Of a stretch of 64,000 bases of DNA, positions 29,285 through 37,479 are shown one piece after another. A program made the translations under genes and the position numbers. Positions within the stretch are counted from its first letter, which is position 1. Each line of letters opens with the position of its first letter. Location of the stretch: assembly GCF_003096675.1 (NCBI RefSeq), contig NZ_QEKW01000003.1:62001-126000 (forward strand), given 5' to 3'. The notes beneath the pieces are model-generated. The model had not been told where the DNA came from and searched no databases. It saw only the letters and a program-made list of their open reading frames with translations. This stretch comes from Actinomycetospora cinnamomea (GTDB lineage: Bacteria; Actinomycetota; Actinomycetes; Mycobacteriales; Pseudonocardiaceae).

Positions 29285-30975
29285 CCACGCCCCGGGTCGA
29301 GATCACGGACGAGGGGCTCGCCGAGGCGGCGGCGTCCCTGGTCGAGAAGCTCGTCGGTGACGCGGCGGCCTCGAAGCTCGCGGGTCAGGACCCCACGCTG
29401 TGGGGCCCGGACGCCGAGCCGGAGGCGTCGAAGCGCCTGTCGTGGACGTTGCTGCACAACACCTCGCGGCCGCTGGTCGCCGAGCTCGACGCCCTGCGGC
29501 GCGAGCTGCACGAGGACGGCGTCGACCGTGTGGTGCTCGCGGGCATGGGTGGGTCGTCGCTGGCCCCCGAGGTCATCTGCGCGACGCGGTCGGGGGCCGA
29601 GATCGGAGGTGCGTACCCGCTGGTCGTGCTGGACACCACCGATCCGGGCCAGGTGTCCGACGCGCTCGCGGGCGACCTCAGCCGCACCGTCCTCGTGGTG
29701 TCGTCGAAGTCCGGCGGCACGGTCGAGACCGACAGCCAGCGCCGGATCTTCGCCCAGGTCTTCGAGGCGAACGGCATCGACGCCGCCTCGCGCATGGTCG
29801 CGGTGACGGACCCGGGCACCTCGCTCGGCGACCTCGCCCGCGACCAGGGCTTCCGCCGGCTCGTCGAGGCCGACCCGGGTGTGGGCGGCCGCTACTCCGC
29901 GCTCACCGCCTTCGGCCTGGTGCCCTCGGCGCTGACCGGGGTGGACGTCGGCGCGCTGCTCGACGAGGCCGCCGAGGCGGCGCCGGCGCTGGCCCGCGAC
30001 GCCGCGGACAACCCGGCCGTCGTGCTCGCCGCGGCGATGGCGGCCGCGCACGCCGCCGGTGCCGAGAAGGTCGTGCTCGCCGACACCGGGTCCGGACTCG
30101 TCGGCTTCGGCAACTGGGCCGAGCAGCTCATCGCCGAGTCCACCGGCAAGCAGGGCACCGGCCTGCTCCCCGTCGTGGTCGAGGGGCCGGAGGCCCCCGG
30201 CTTCGCCGACGCGGGCCCGGACGCCACGCCGATCGCGATCGGGCCGGCCGCCGGCGGCGCTCGGGTGTCGGTCACCGGCAGCCTCGGCGGGCAGTTCCTT
30301 CTCTGGGAGACCGCGGTCGCCCTCGCCGGTCGCCTCCTCGGGATCAACCCGTTCGACCAGCCCGACGTCGAGTCGGCGAAACAGGCCACCCGCGACCTGC
30401 TGGCCGCGGCCGGCTCCGGCGACGGGGCGGGCACCCACGACGACGCCCCGGTCCTCACCGACGGGCCGGTCGAGGTCCGGGTCGCCGGCTCCGCCGAACA
30501 GGCGGGCTGGCTGGGTAGCCCGGCCACGCTCGCCGCGGCGATCCAGGCCCTGGTCGACGCCACGCCGGAGGCCGGCTACGTGGCGATCCAGGCCTACCTC
30601 GACCGTCTCGACGACGCCTCGTTCGCCACCCTGCGTCCCGAGCTCGCGAAGGCCACGGGCCTGCAGGTCACCTTCGGCTGGGGCCCCCGGTTCCTGCACT
30701 CCACGGGCCAGTACCACAAGGGCGGACACCAGAACGGCACGTTCCTGCAGGTCACGGGCTCGGTCGCCGACGACCTGGCGATCCCGGGCCAGCCGTTCTC
30801 GTTCGGCACCCTCGAGCACGCACAGGCCCGCGGCGACGCGGGCGTGCTCGCGGCGCCGAAGAACGGCAGGCCTCAGGGAGATGTCACCGCCCGCCCCGTG
30901 CTGCGCCTGCACCTCGCCGACCGGGCGGCGGGGCTGGTGGCCGTCGCCAACGCTGTTCGGGAGGTGAGCCGGTGA
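29281..30975 (+). CDS. pgi: Glucose-6-phosphate isomerase
   Basis: The 564-residue product has the sugar-isomerase (SIS) fold: [12 protein letters not shown] near residues 80-91 and [15 protein letters not shown] for phosphate binding, then [19 protein letters not shown] with the active-site Glu/Lys region, and [13 protein letters not shown] near the C-terminus. It interconverts glucose-6-P and fructose-6-P and so links glycolysis to the pentose-phosphate genes around it. The GTG overlaps the tal stop (GTGA) and the end overlaps zwf. It is of the divergent actinobacterial type found in tal-pgi operons, so a bifunctional annotation in databases would not surprise. Confidence 0.9.
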   Translation: MTTPRVEITDEGLAEAAASLVEKLVGDAAASKLAGQDPTLWGPDAEPEASKRLSWTLLHNTSRPLVAELDALRRELHEDGVDRVVLAGMGGSSLAPEVICATRSGAEIGGAYPLVVLDTTDPGQVSDALAGDLSRTVLVVSSKSGGTVETDSQRRIFAQVFEANGIDAASRMVAVTDPGTSLGDLARDQGFRRLVEADPGVGGRYSALTAFGLVPSALTGVDVGALLDEAAEAAPALARDAADNPAVVLAAAMAAAHAAGAEKVVLADTGSGLVGFGNWAEQLIAESTGKQGTGLLPVVVEGPEAPGFADAGPDATPIAIGPAAGGARVSVTGSLGGQFLLWETAVALAGRLLGINPFDQPDVESAKQATRDLLAAAGSGDGAGTHDDAPVLTDGPVEVRVAGSAEQAGWLGSPATLAAAIQALVDATPEAGYVAIQAYLDRLDDASFATLRPELAKATGLQVTFGWGPRFLHSTGQYHKGGHQNGTFLQVTGSVADDLAIPGQPFSFGTLEHAQARGDAGVLAAPKNGRPQGDVTARPVLRLHLADRAAGLVAVANAVREVSR

Positions 30976-32537
30976 CCCGAGTGTCGGGCGCGACCGGCCA
31001 CGGCTCGGCGCACGACGAGTGGTCCAACCCGCTGCGCGACGCCCGCGACAAGCGCCTGCCGCGCATCGCGGGCCCGTCGGGACTCGTGCTGTTCGGGGTC
31101 ACCGGCGACCTGGCGCGCAAGAAGCTCATGCCGGCGATCTACGACCTGGCCAACCGCGGCCTGCTCCCGCCCGGCTTCGCGCTGGTCGGGTTCGCGCGGC
31201 GCGACTGGGAGGACCAGGACTTCGCCGAGGTCGTCCACGACGCGGTCCGGTCGCACTCCCGCACCCCGTTCCGCCAGGAGGTCTGGGACCGGCTGTCGGA
31301 GGGCCTGCGGTTCGTGCAGGGCACGTTCGACGACGACGCGGCCTTCGACAACCTGGCCCGGTGCGTCGCCGAGCTCGACGCCGAGCGCGGCACCAACGGC
31401 AACCACGCGTTCTACCTGTCGATCCCGCCGTCGGCGTTCCCGACCGTCTGCAAGCAGCTCTCGCGCTCGGGGCTGGCCGACGACGAGGGGGACGTGTGGC
31501 GGCGCGTGGTCATCGAGAAGCCGTTCGGCCACGACCTGCGCTCGGCCCAGGAGCTCAACGGGATCGTCAACGACGTCTTCCCCGAGGACTCGGTGTTCCG
31601 CATCGACCACTACCTCGGCAAGGAGACGGTCCAGAACCTGCTGGCGCTGCGGTTCGCCAACGAGCTGTTCGAGCCGATCTGGAACGCCCACCACGTCGAC
31701 CACGTGCAGATCACGATGGCCGAGGACATCGGCGTCGGGGGCCGCGCGGGCTACTACGACGGCATCGGCGCGGCGCGCGACGTCATCCAGAACCACCTGC
31801 TGCAGCTGCTCGCGCTGACGGCGATGGAGGAGCCGGTCTCCTTCTCCCCCGACGACCTCCGCGAGGAGAAGATCAAGGTCCTGTCGGCGACGAAGCTCGC
31901 CGAGCCGCTCGACGAGACCACCGCCCGCGGGCAGTACGCCGGCGGGTGGCAGGGCTCGACGGAGGTCAAGGGCCTGCAGCAGGAGGAGGGCTTCCCGCCC
32001 GACTCGGTCACCGAGACCTACGCGGCGATCACCTGCGAGATCAACACCCGCCGCTGGGCCGGCGTGCCGTTCTACCTGCGCACCGGCAAGCGGCTCGGCC
32101 GGCGGGTCACCGAGATCGCCGTCGTGTTCAAGCGGGCGCCGCACCTGCCGTTCGACCAGACCATGACCGAGGAGCTCGGCCAGAACGCGCTGGTCGTGCG
32201 CGTGCAGCCCGACGAGGGAGTCACGCTGCGGTTCGGCTCGAAGGTGCCGGGCTCGGGCATGGAGGTCCGCGACGTCACGATGGACTTCGGCTACGGCACG
32301 GCGTTCACCGAGGCCTCCCCCGAGGCCTACGAGCGCCTGTTGCTCGACGTCCTGCTCGGCGAGCCGTCGCTGTTCCCCACCAACACCGAGGTCGAGCTGT
32401 CCTGGCGCATCCTCGACCCCGTGATCGAGAAGTGGCACCGGGAGGGCTCGCCGGACAGTTACCCGGCCGGCACCTGGGGCCCGCGGTCGGCCGACGTCCT
32501 GCTCGAGCGCACCGGTCGCACCTGGAGGAGACCGTGA
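30972..32537 (+). CDS. zwf: Glucose-6-phosphate 1-dehydrogenase
   Basis: Zwf oxidises glucose-6-P to 6-phosphogluconolactone, giving NADPH (and in actinobacteria sometimes reduced F420 or NADH through other enzymes). The 521-residue product has the NADP motif VLFGVTGDLARKKLMP (about 37-52) and the active-site motif RIDHYLGKE with the catalytic His. The GTG overlaps the pgi stop by 4 bases. opcA follows after 16 bases. Confidence 0.97.
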   Translation: MTRVSGATGHGSAHDEWSNPLRDARDKRLPRIAGPSGLVLFGVTGDLARKKLMPAIYDLANRGLLPPGFALVGFARRDWEDQDFAEVVHDAVRSHSRTPFRQEVWDRLSEGLRFVQGTFDDDAAFDNLARCVAELDAERGTNGNHAFYLSIPPSAFPTVCKQLSRSGLADDEGDVWRRVVIEKPFGHDLRSAQELNGIVNDVFPEDSVFRIDHYLGKETVQNLLALRFANELFEPIWNAHHVDHVQITMAEDIGVGGRAGYYDGIGAARDVIQNHLLQLLALTAMEEPVSFSPDDLREEKIKVLSATKLAEPLDETTARGQYAGGWQGSTEVKGLQQEEGFPPDSVTETYAAITCEINTRRWAGVPFYLRTGKRLGRRVTEIAVVFKRAPHLPFDQTMTEELGQNALVVRVQPDEGVTLRFGSKVPGSGMEVRDVTMDFGYGTAFTEASPEAYERLLLDVLLGEPSLFPTNTEVELSWRILDPVIEKWHREGSPDSYPAGTWGPRSADVLLERTGRTWRRP

Positions 32538-32553
32538 ACCCGGAGGGGGGCCG

Positions 32554-33516
32554 ATGATCGTCGACCTGCCGTCGACGGACACGTCGGCGGTCAACCGCAC
32601 GATGGTCGACCTGCGCGAGAGCGCGGGCGCGGTGGCCCTGGGGCGCGTCCTCACGCTGCTGATCATCACCGAGGACGGCCCCGAGGCCGAGGCCGCGATC
32701 CAGGCCGCCAACGACGCGAGCCGCGAGCACCCGTGCCGCGTGCTGGTGCTCGCCCGCGGGATCCGGCGGGCGGCGTCGCGCCTCGACGCGCAGATCCGCA
32801 TCGGCGGGGACGCCGGGGCCAGCGAGGTCATCGTGCTGCGGATGTACGGCCCGCTGGCCGACCAGGGCGGCGCCATCGTGGTGCCGCTGCTGCTGCCCGA
32901 CGCCCCGATCGTCGCGTGGTGGCCGGGCGAGGCACCGGCGTCGCCGTCGGAGGACCCGGTGGGCCAGGTCGCGGGCAGGCGGATCACCGACGTCTCCTCG
33001 GCCCGGTCGCCGTCGAAGGCGCTGGGCAAGCTGCGCCAGCGCTACCACCCCGGCGACACCGACCTCGCGTGGAGCCGCATCACCAGCTGGCGCGCCCTGC
33101 TGACCGCTGCCCTCGACCAGCCGCCGCACGAGCCGGTCACCAAGGCGTCGGTGTCGGGCGCGTCCGACTCCGCGTCGGCGGACCTGCTCACCGGCTGGCT
33201 GTCCTCGCGCCTGGGCTGCCCGGTCACGCGGCAGAACCAGGACGTGCCCGGCGGCCAGGGCGGGCAGATCGCGACGGTGCGCCTCGAGCGTCCCAGCGGG
33301 GCCGTCGAGCTGCGCCGCCTGGACGCGAAGAGCGCGGTGCTCAGCCAGCCCAACCAGCCGGACCGCCGTGTCGCCCTGTCCCGGCGCACCACCCGCGAGT
33401 GCCTGGCCGAGGAGCTCCGCCGCCTCGACCCCGACGACATCTTCGCCGAGGCGCTCGAGGCCTCGCAGAACAGGCCGTCGGGGCGGTCGCGGTCGACGAA
33501 GAAGGTGTCCGCGTGA
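32554..33516 (+). CDS. opcA: OpcA, G6P dehydrogenase assembly/allosteric protein
   Basis: OpcA is needed for full activity of G6P dehydrogenase in cyanobacteria and actinobacteria. The 320-residue product has the family's N-terminal part (TMVDLRESAGAVALGRVLTL) and the central LLLPDAPIVAWWPGEAP (about 110-126), and ends in a basic tail. ATG 32554 has a good GGAGGGGGG site. Its stop overlaps the pgl GTG by 4 bases. The operon context fully supports the call. Confidence 0.94.
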   Translation: MIVDLPSTDTSAVNRTMVDLRESAGAVALGRVLTLLIITEDGPEAEAAIQAANDASREHPCRVLVLARGIRRAASRLDAQIRIGGDAGASEVIVLRMYGPLADQGGAIVVPLLLPDAPIVAWWPGEAPASPSEDPVGQVAGRRITDVSSARSPSKALGKLRQRYHPGDTDLAWSRITSWRALLTAALDQPPHEPVTKASVSGASDSASADLLTGWLSSRLGCPVTRQNQDVPGGQGGQIATVRLERPSGAVELRRLDAKSAVLSQPNQPDRRVALSRRTTRECLAEELRRLDPDDIFAEALEASQNRPSGRSRSTKKVSA

Positions 33517-34289
33517 ACCCGGCGCCGGAGGTCGTCGTCCAGCCCGACGCCGAGGCCACGGCCGCCGACGCCGCCGACCGCCTGATCACCGCCCTGGCGG
33601 CGGCTCAGCGGGCGCGCGGCACCGTATCGGTGGTGCTCACCGGCGGCGGCGTGGGCATCGCGATGCTGCGCGAGGTGCGGTCGTCGGACCGTCGCGACGA
33701 GGTCGACTGGGCCGCGGTGGAGGTCTTCTGGGGCGACGAGCGCTTCGTCCCGGCCGGGGACGCCGAGCGCAACGACGCCCAGGCCCGCGAGGCGCTGCTC
33801 GACGCGCTGCCCCTCGACCCGGCCCGCGTGCACCCGATGGCCGCCCTCGACGCCCCGGAGGACGCCGGCGGCGGCGACCCGGACCTCGCCGCCGACGCCT
33901 ACGCCAAGGTGCTGTCGTCGGCCGCGGCGCGGCTGGGCGGCGACACGGTCCCCGCGTTCGACGTGCTGCTCGCCGGCTGCGGTCCCGAGGGCCACGTGCT
34001 GTCGGTCTTCCCCGACTCCCCCGCGGTGCACGCGGGGGGCGCCGGGGTCGTCGGGGTGCGCGACTGCCCGAAGCCGCCGCCCACCCGGGTCAGCCTGACC
34101 CTGCCCGCCGCCCGGCACGCCCGCGAGATCTGGCTCGTGGCCACCGGGGAGGGCAAGGCCGAGGCCCTCGCCCGGGCCCACGCCGGCGCGTCGGAGGTCG
34201 ACGTGCCCCTGGCCGGCCTGCGCGGCACCGAGCGGACGCTGTGGCTGCTCGACCGCGGGGCCGCCGCGAGGCTGTCGGTCGCCGACTAG
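33513..34289 (+). CDS. pgl: 6-phosphogluconolactonase
   Basis: This enzyme hydrolyses the lactone made by Zwf. The 258-residue product has the NagB/RpiA-like fold, with VFWGDERFVP near residues 72-81 and the catalytic-loop motif GCGPEGHVLSVFPDSPA. The last differs from the usual G-x-G-x-D-G-H in having Glu for Asp, and the N-terminal GGSTP-like loop reads GGGVGIAML; both are plausible family variation but worth noting. The GTG overlaps opcA. Its TAG stop shares a CTAG tetramer with the stop of the convergent gene at 34286. Confidence 0.92.
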   Translation: MNPAPEVVVQPDAEATAADAADRLITALAAAQRARGTVSVVLTGGGVGIAMLREVRSSDRRDEVDWAAVEVFWGDERFVPAGDAERNDAQAREALLDALPLDPARVHPMAALDAPEDAGGGDPDLAADAYAKVLSSAAARLGGDTVPAFDVLLAGCGPEGHVLSVFPDSPAVHAGGAGVVGVRDCPKPPPTRVSLTLPAARHAREIWLVATGEGKAEALARAHAGASEVDVPLAGLRGTERTLWLLDRGAAARLSVAD

Positions 34290-34567
34290 GCGACCGGGTG
34301 GCGCGTCCGCTCCACCGGTGCCGGCGGGGTCTCCCACGGACGCAGCGACCGCTCGTAGGAGTCGCAGATCCGCAGGTAGGCGGCCCAGCGCGCCGACAGG
34401 GCGCGGACCAGCGCGAGGTCCCGCAGCGGGGTGTGCTCGCGGGTGGGGTCGGCCGTCCAGACGGGGTCGCGTCCGGTGGGGTCGCCGCCGGCGCGCGAGT
34501 CGGCGCCGTAGCGGGTGGCGGCCATGAACGCGGCGACGACGAGGACGCCGAACACGATGGTGGCCAT
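34286..34567 (-). CDS. Small membrane protein of unknown function
   Basis: The 93-residue product has one N-terminal hydrophobic helix (IVFGVLVVAAFMAA, about 4-17), then a charged cytoplasmic or external part with LARVSARWAAY-like helical character and a Pro-rich end. The ATG at 34565-34567 follows GGAGGAGA, so the longer frame is not used. It converges with pgl, sharing the CTAG stop, and diverges from the MocR gene, whose repeat array covers its promoter. It may therefore be a MocR target. I do not recognise a family. Confidence 0.7.
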   Translation of the reverse strand: MATIVFGVLVVAAFMAATRYGADSRAGGDPTGRDPVWTADPTREHTPLRDLALVRALSARWAAYLRICDSYERSLRPWETPPAPVERTRHPVA

Positions 34568-34582
34568 GGGGTCTCCTCCTCC

Positions 34583-34676
34583 GAGTGGCTTCTCTGGTCC
34601 CCAACATTGGCCTCTAGTGGCAGCGCCGCCAAGGGCCAATCCTCGTCGAGTGGCAGAACGATTGGCAGAAGTGGCA
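34583..34676. promoter_or_regulatory. Array of TTGGC/GTGGC repeats before the MocR gene
   Basis: Short repeats of the form A(T/G)TGGC(A) occur at 34583 (AGTGGC after G), 34606 (ATTGGC), 34616 (AGTGGCA), 34649 (AGTGGCA), 34661 (ATTGGCA) and 34670 (AGTGGCA), with one inverted GCCAAT at 34635. MocR/GntR regulators typically bind several direct or inverted short repeats between their own gene and a divergent target, which is the arrangement here. Confidence 0.55.
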
Positions 34677-34688
34677 TCATCGCGGTCC

Positions 34689-36188
34689 ATGGAGGACCAC
34701 GTGGGCGCCGGCGGGCTGGCGCGGCTGCTGACCGGGTGGCGTGACGGCACCGTGCGCGGCGAGGCGGGGCACACCGCCCTGGCCGCGCGCATCACCTCGC
34801 TGCTGGCCGACGGGCGCCTGGCCGTCGGCACGCGGGTGCCCAGCGAGCGCGAGCTGGCGGCGGCGCTCGGCGTGGGGCGGGGCACGGTCGCCGCCGCGTA
34901 CGACCGGCTGCGCGAGTCCGGTCACCTCCACCGCCGACGCGGCTCGGGTACGTGGACGGCGCTGCCGGCCACGGCACCGGCCGCCGCCTCGACCGCGCCC
35001 GTGACGCCCTTCGCGCCCATGGGCGACTGGGTGCCGGGACGGCGCCCCGACGGGCCCGAGGTCATCGACCTCGCCCACGCCGCGCCGTGGGCCCCGATGG
35101 AGGCCATGGCCGAGGCCGGCGCCCGGGCCCTCGCCGAGCTGCCCACCCACCTCGCGGGCACCGGCTACGACGTGCTCGGCCTGCCCGCGCTGCGCGAGGG
35201 CATCGCCGCACGCCTGTCCGACCAGGGGCTGCACACCTCACCCGACGAGGTCATGGTCACCGCCGGCGCCCAGCACGCCCACGCCCTGGTCGCCCGCGCG
35301 CTCGTGCGACCCGGCGACCGGGTGCTGCTCGAGCAGCCCACCTATCCGGGCGCCATCGACCTCGTGCGGCACGTGTCGGCCCGTCCGGTGCCCGTGGCGA
35401 TGGGTGAGCGCGACGGGCGCCCCGGATGGGACGTCGAGGCGATGGCCGCGGCGATGCGTGCGGGGGCGCCGGCGCTGGCCTACCTCGTCGCCGACCACCA
35501 GAACCCCACCGGCGCGGTGATGAGCGCCGAGACGCGCGCGGCCGTCGTCGCCGCGGCCGGCCGCCACGGCGTGCCGATCGTCGTCGACGACTGCCTGCGC
35601 GAGATGTGGCTCGACGCGCCCGGCCCGCCCCCGCTCGGGGCCTACGCGGCCGCCGCCGGCGGCGGCACTCCCGTGATCACCACCGGGTCGCTCTCGAAGA
35701 CCGTCTGGGGCGGCCTGCGCATCGGCTGGATGCGGGCGCCGCGGACCCTGCTGCGCCGCATCGCGGCGGCGCGCAGCTCCGACGACATCGCCACCCCGGT
35801 GCTCGAACAGCTCGTCGCCGTGAACCTGCTCGGCCGCCTCGACGAGATCGTCGCCACGAGCCGGAGGATGTACGCCCACCGTCGCGACCACCTGCGGGCC
35901 GCACTCGCCGCGGCGCTCCCGGAGTGGCACGCGCCGTCGCCCTCCGGGGGTTTCAGCCTGTGGGTCGATCTCGGCGCGCCCCGCTCGAGCGCGCTGGTCG
36001 AGGCGGCGGCCCGTCACGGCGTCCACCTCGCGGCGGGCCCCCGCTTCGGCACCGGCGGCGCCTTCGAGCAGCACCTGCGCCTGCCCTACACCCTCTCCAC
36101 CGACGCGCTCGACGACGCGGTCGCGCGCCTGGCCGACGCCTGGGACGCGCTCGGCGCCGGCACCGCGACGCTCACGACGGTCGTGTGA
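34689..36188 (+). CDS. MocR-type regulator (GntR domain fused to aminotransferase-like domain)
   Basis: The 499-residue product has an N-terminal GntR winged helix (TRVPSERELAAALGVGRGTVAAAYDRLRESG, read as VPSERELAAALGVGRGTV and AYDRLRES, about 47-80) and a large fold type I aminotransferase-like domain. PLP-binding features are intact: DHQNPTG, VDDCLREMW and Lys in TGSLSKTVWGGLRIGWMR. Such proteins usually sense PLP or an amino compound and control a neighbouring gene. Candidates are the divergent small membrane protein and the adjacent MFS carrier. It does not sit with pdx genes, so PdxR is unlikely. The ATG at 34689 is preceded by the repeat array. Confidence 0.93.
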   Translation: MEDHVGAGGLARLLTGWRDGTVRGEAGHTALAARITSLLADGRLAVGTRVPSERELAAALGVGRGTVAAAYDRLRESGHLHRRRGSGTWTALPATAPAAASTAPVTPFAPMGDWVPGRRPDGPEVIDLAHAAPWAPMEAMAEAGARALAELPTHLAGTGYDVLGLPALREGIAARLSDQGLHTSPDEVMVTAGAQHAHALVARALVRPGDRVLLEQPTYPGAIDLVRHVSARPVPVAMGERDGRPGWDVEAMAAAMRAGAPALAYLVADHQNPTGAVMSAETRAAVVAAAGRHGVPIVVDDCLREMWLDAPGPPPLGAYAAAAGGGTPVITTGSLSKTVWGGLRIGWMRAPRTLLRRIAAARSSDDIATPVLEQLVAVNLLGRLDEIVATSRRMYAHRRDHLRAALAAALPEWHAPSPSGGFSLWVDLGAPRSSALVEAAARHGVHLAAGPRFGTGGAFEQHLRLPYTLSTDALDDAVARLADAWDALGAGTATLTTVV

Positions 36189-36204
36189 GGTCCGCGCGCC
36201 CCCG

Positions 36205-37377
36205 TCACCCGGGCCGGGCGCGGCGACCGTTCCGGGCCGCGAGCACGCCCCCGGCGGTCGCCACCAGCAGCACGCCGAGACCCACGAGGACGACGGGCAG
36301 CCCGACGGCGCCGAGCAGGAGGCCGACGACGGTCGGGGCGATCACCGCGCTCACTGCGCCGACGGCGACGACGGCCGTCATCGCCTCCCCGGGGCGCTCC
36401 GGCACGAGCTCGGTGGTCCAGACCGCGATCACGGCGGCGCCGCTCATGTAGCCGGGCCCGAAGACGACGGCGGCGACGAGGGCGACCGGCCACGACCCGC
36501 CGCCGAGACCCAGGGCAGCCAGCGCCACGGCGACCGCGCCCAGGCACGCCGCCGCCACCCGGGGGGTGCCGAAGCGGGCGCTCCAGCCTCCGGTCGCCAG
36601 CGCGACGAGCCCGGTCAGGCCCACCACCACGTAGAGCACCGGGCCCGCCGACGACGGCAGGCCGGCGCGCCGCAGCGTGTCGGCGGCCCAGGTGAAGAAC
36701 GTCGTGGTGCCCACGTAGTAGGCGACCGAGTACACCGACGGCACCGCGAGCCGCCACACCGTGCCCCTCGGGGCCGCGCGCCCGCCGCGCGGCGAGGTTC
36801 GTTCCGCCCGGGGACTCCACCACAGGTTGAGCAGCCCGGCCGCCGCGGACGCGAACCCGATGGCCGCCCACACCACCCGCCACCCCGCGCCACCGGTCGC
36901 GACCAATCCCACCGCTCCCACGACGAGCAGGCCGACGCTGGTCCCCGTGTTGATCACGGCGAGCGTCCGCGGGCGGCGCGACGGGTCGGCCACGACCCTG
37001 GCCAGGTCGGAGTAGGGGGCCCACACCCAGCCGGCGGCGCTGCCGGTGAGCACGGCACCGGCGGCGAGCACGCCGGCCGACGGTGCCACGGCGACGACGG
37101 TGCCGCCGAGGGCGCCGCAGACGCTGCCCACGGTGGTGGGCGCGCGTGGCCCGAACCGCCGGGCGAGGACGGGCGCGAGCAGGATGCCCGCGAGGTAGCC
37201 GGCGAAGGTGCCCGACGCGATGAGCCCCAGGATCGTGTCGCCCAGCCCGCCCGCCGACAGTGCCGGGTCCATCCGCAGCGCCGGCAACGTCAGTCCGAAC
37301 GCGAAGCGGCCCATCCCGAACGCCACGCCCACGACCGCGGCCCCGGCGACGGCGAGACGGGCCTCGGCGGAACGCAT
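36205..37377 (-). CDS. MFS transporter, YbfB/YjiJ-like
   Basis: The 390-residue product has about twelve hydrophobic helices. The start MRSAEARLAVAGAAVVGVAFGMGRFAFGLTLPAL resembles the YbfB/YjiJ branch (GMGRFAFGLTLPAL). The substrate is unknown. I use ATG 37375-37377; a longer frame to 37449 is basic and low-complexity. It converges with the MocR gene (16-base gap) and lies downstream of the large regulator at 37480. As MocR genes often control a nearby membrane protein, regulation by that neighbour is possible. Confidence 0.85.
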   Translation of the reverse strand: MRSAEARLAVAGAAVVGVAFGMGRFAFGLTLPALRMDPALSAGGLGDTILGLIASGTFAGYLAGILLAPVLARRFGPRAPTTVGSVCGALGGTVVAVAPSAGVLAAGAVLTGSAAGWVWAPYSDLARVVADPSRRPRTLAVINTGTSVGLLVVGAVGLVATGGAGWRVVWAAIGFASAAAGLLNLWWSPRAERTSPRGGRAAPRGTVWRLAVPSVYSVAYYVGTTTFFTWAADTLRRAGLPSSAGPVLYVVVGLTGLVALATGGWSARFGTPRVAAACLGAVAVALAALGLGGGSWPVALVAAVVFGPGYMSGAAVIAVWTTELVPERPGEAMTAVVAVGAVSAVIAPTVVGLLLGAVGLPVVLVGLGVLLVATAGGVLAARNGRRARPG

Positions 37378-37479
37378 CCGTCGATCGTCACCCGGCCGAG
37401 GACCCGCCCGCACGCCGATGCCACGACGGTCACAGGTCGAACACGGCATCCGACGCGTGGACGGTGACCGGCTGTGAGA

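Noticed and set aside
36205..37449. Longer N-terminus for the YbfB-like carrier
   Set aside because: The extra 24 residues are basic and Cys-containing, unlike the family, which begins near the ATG at 37377.
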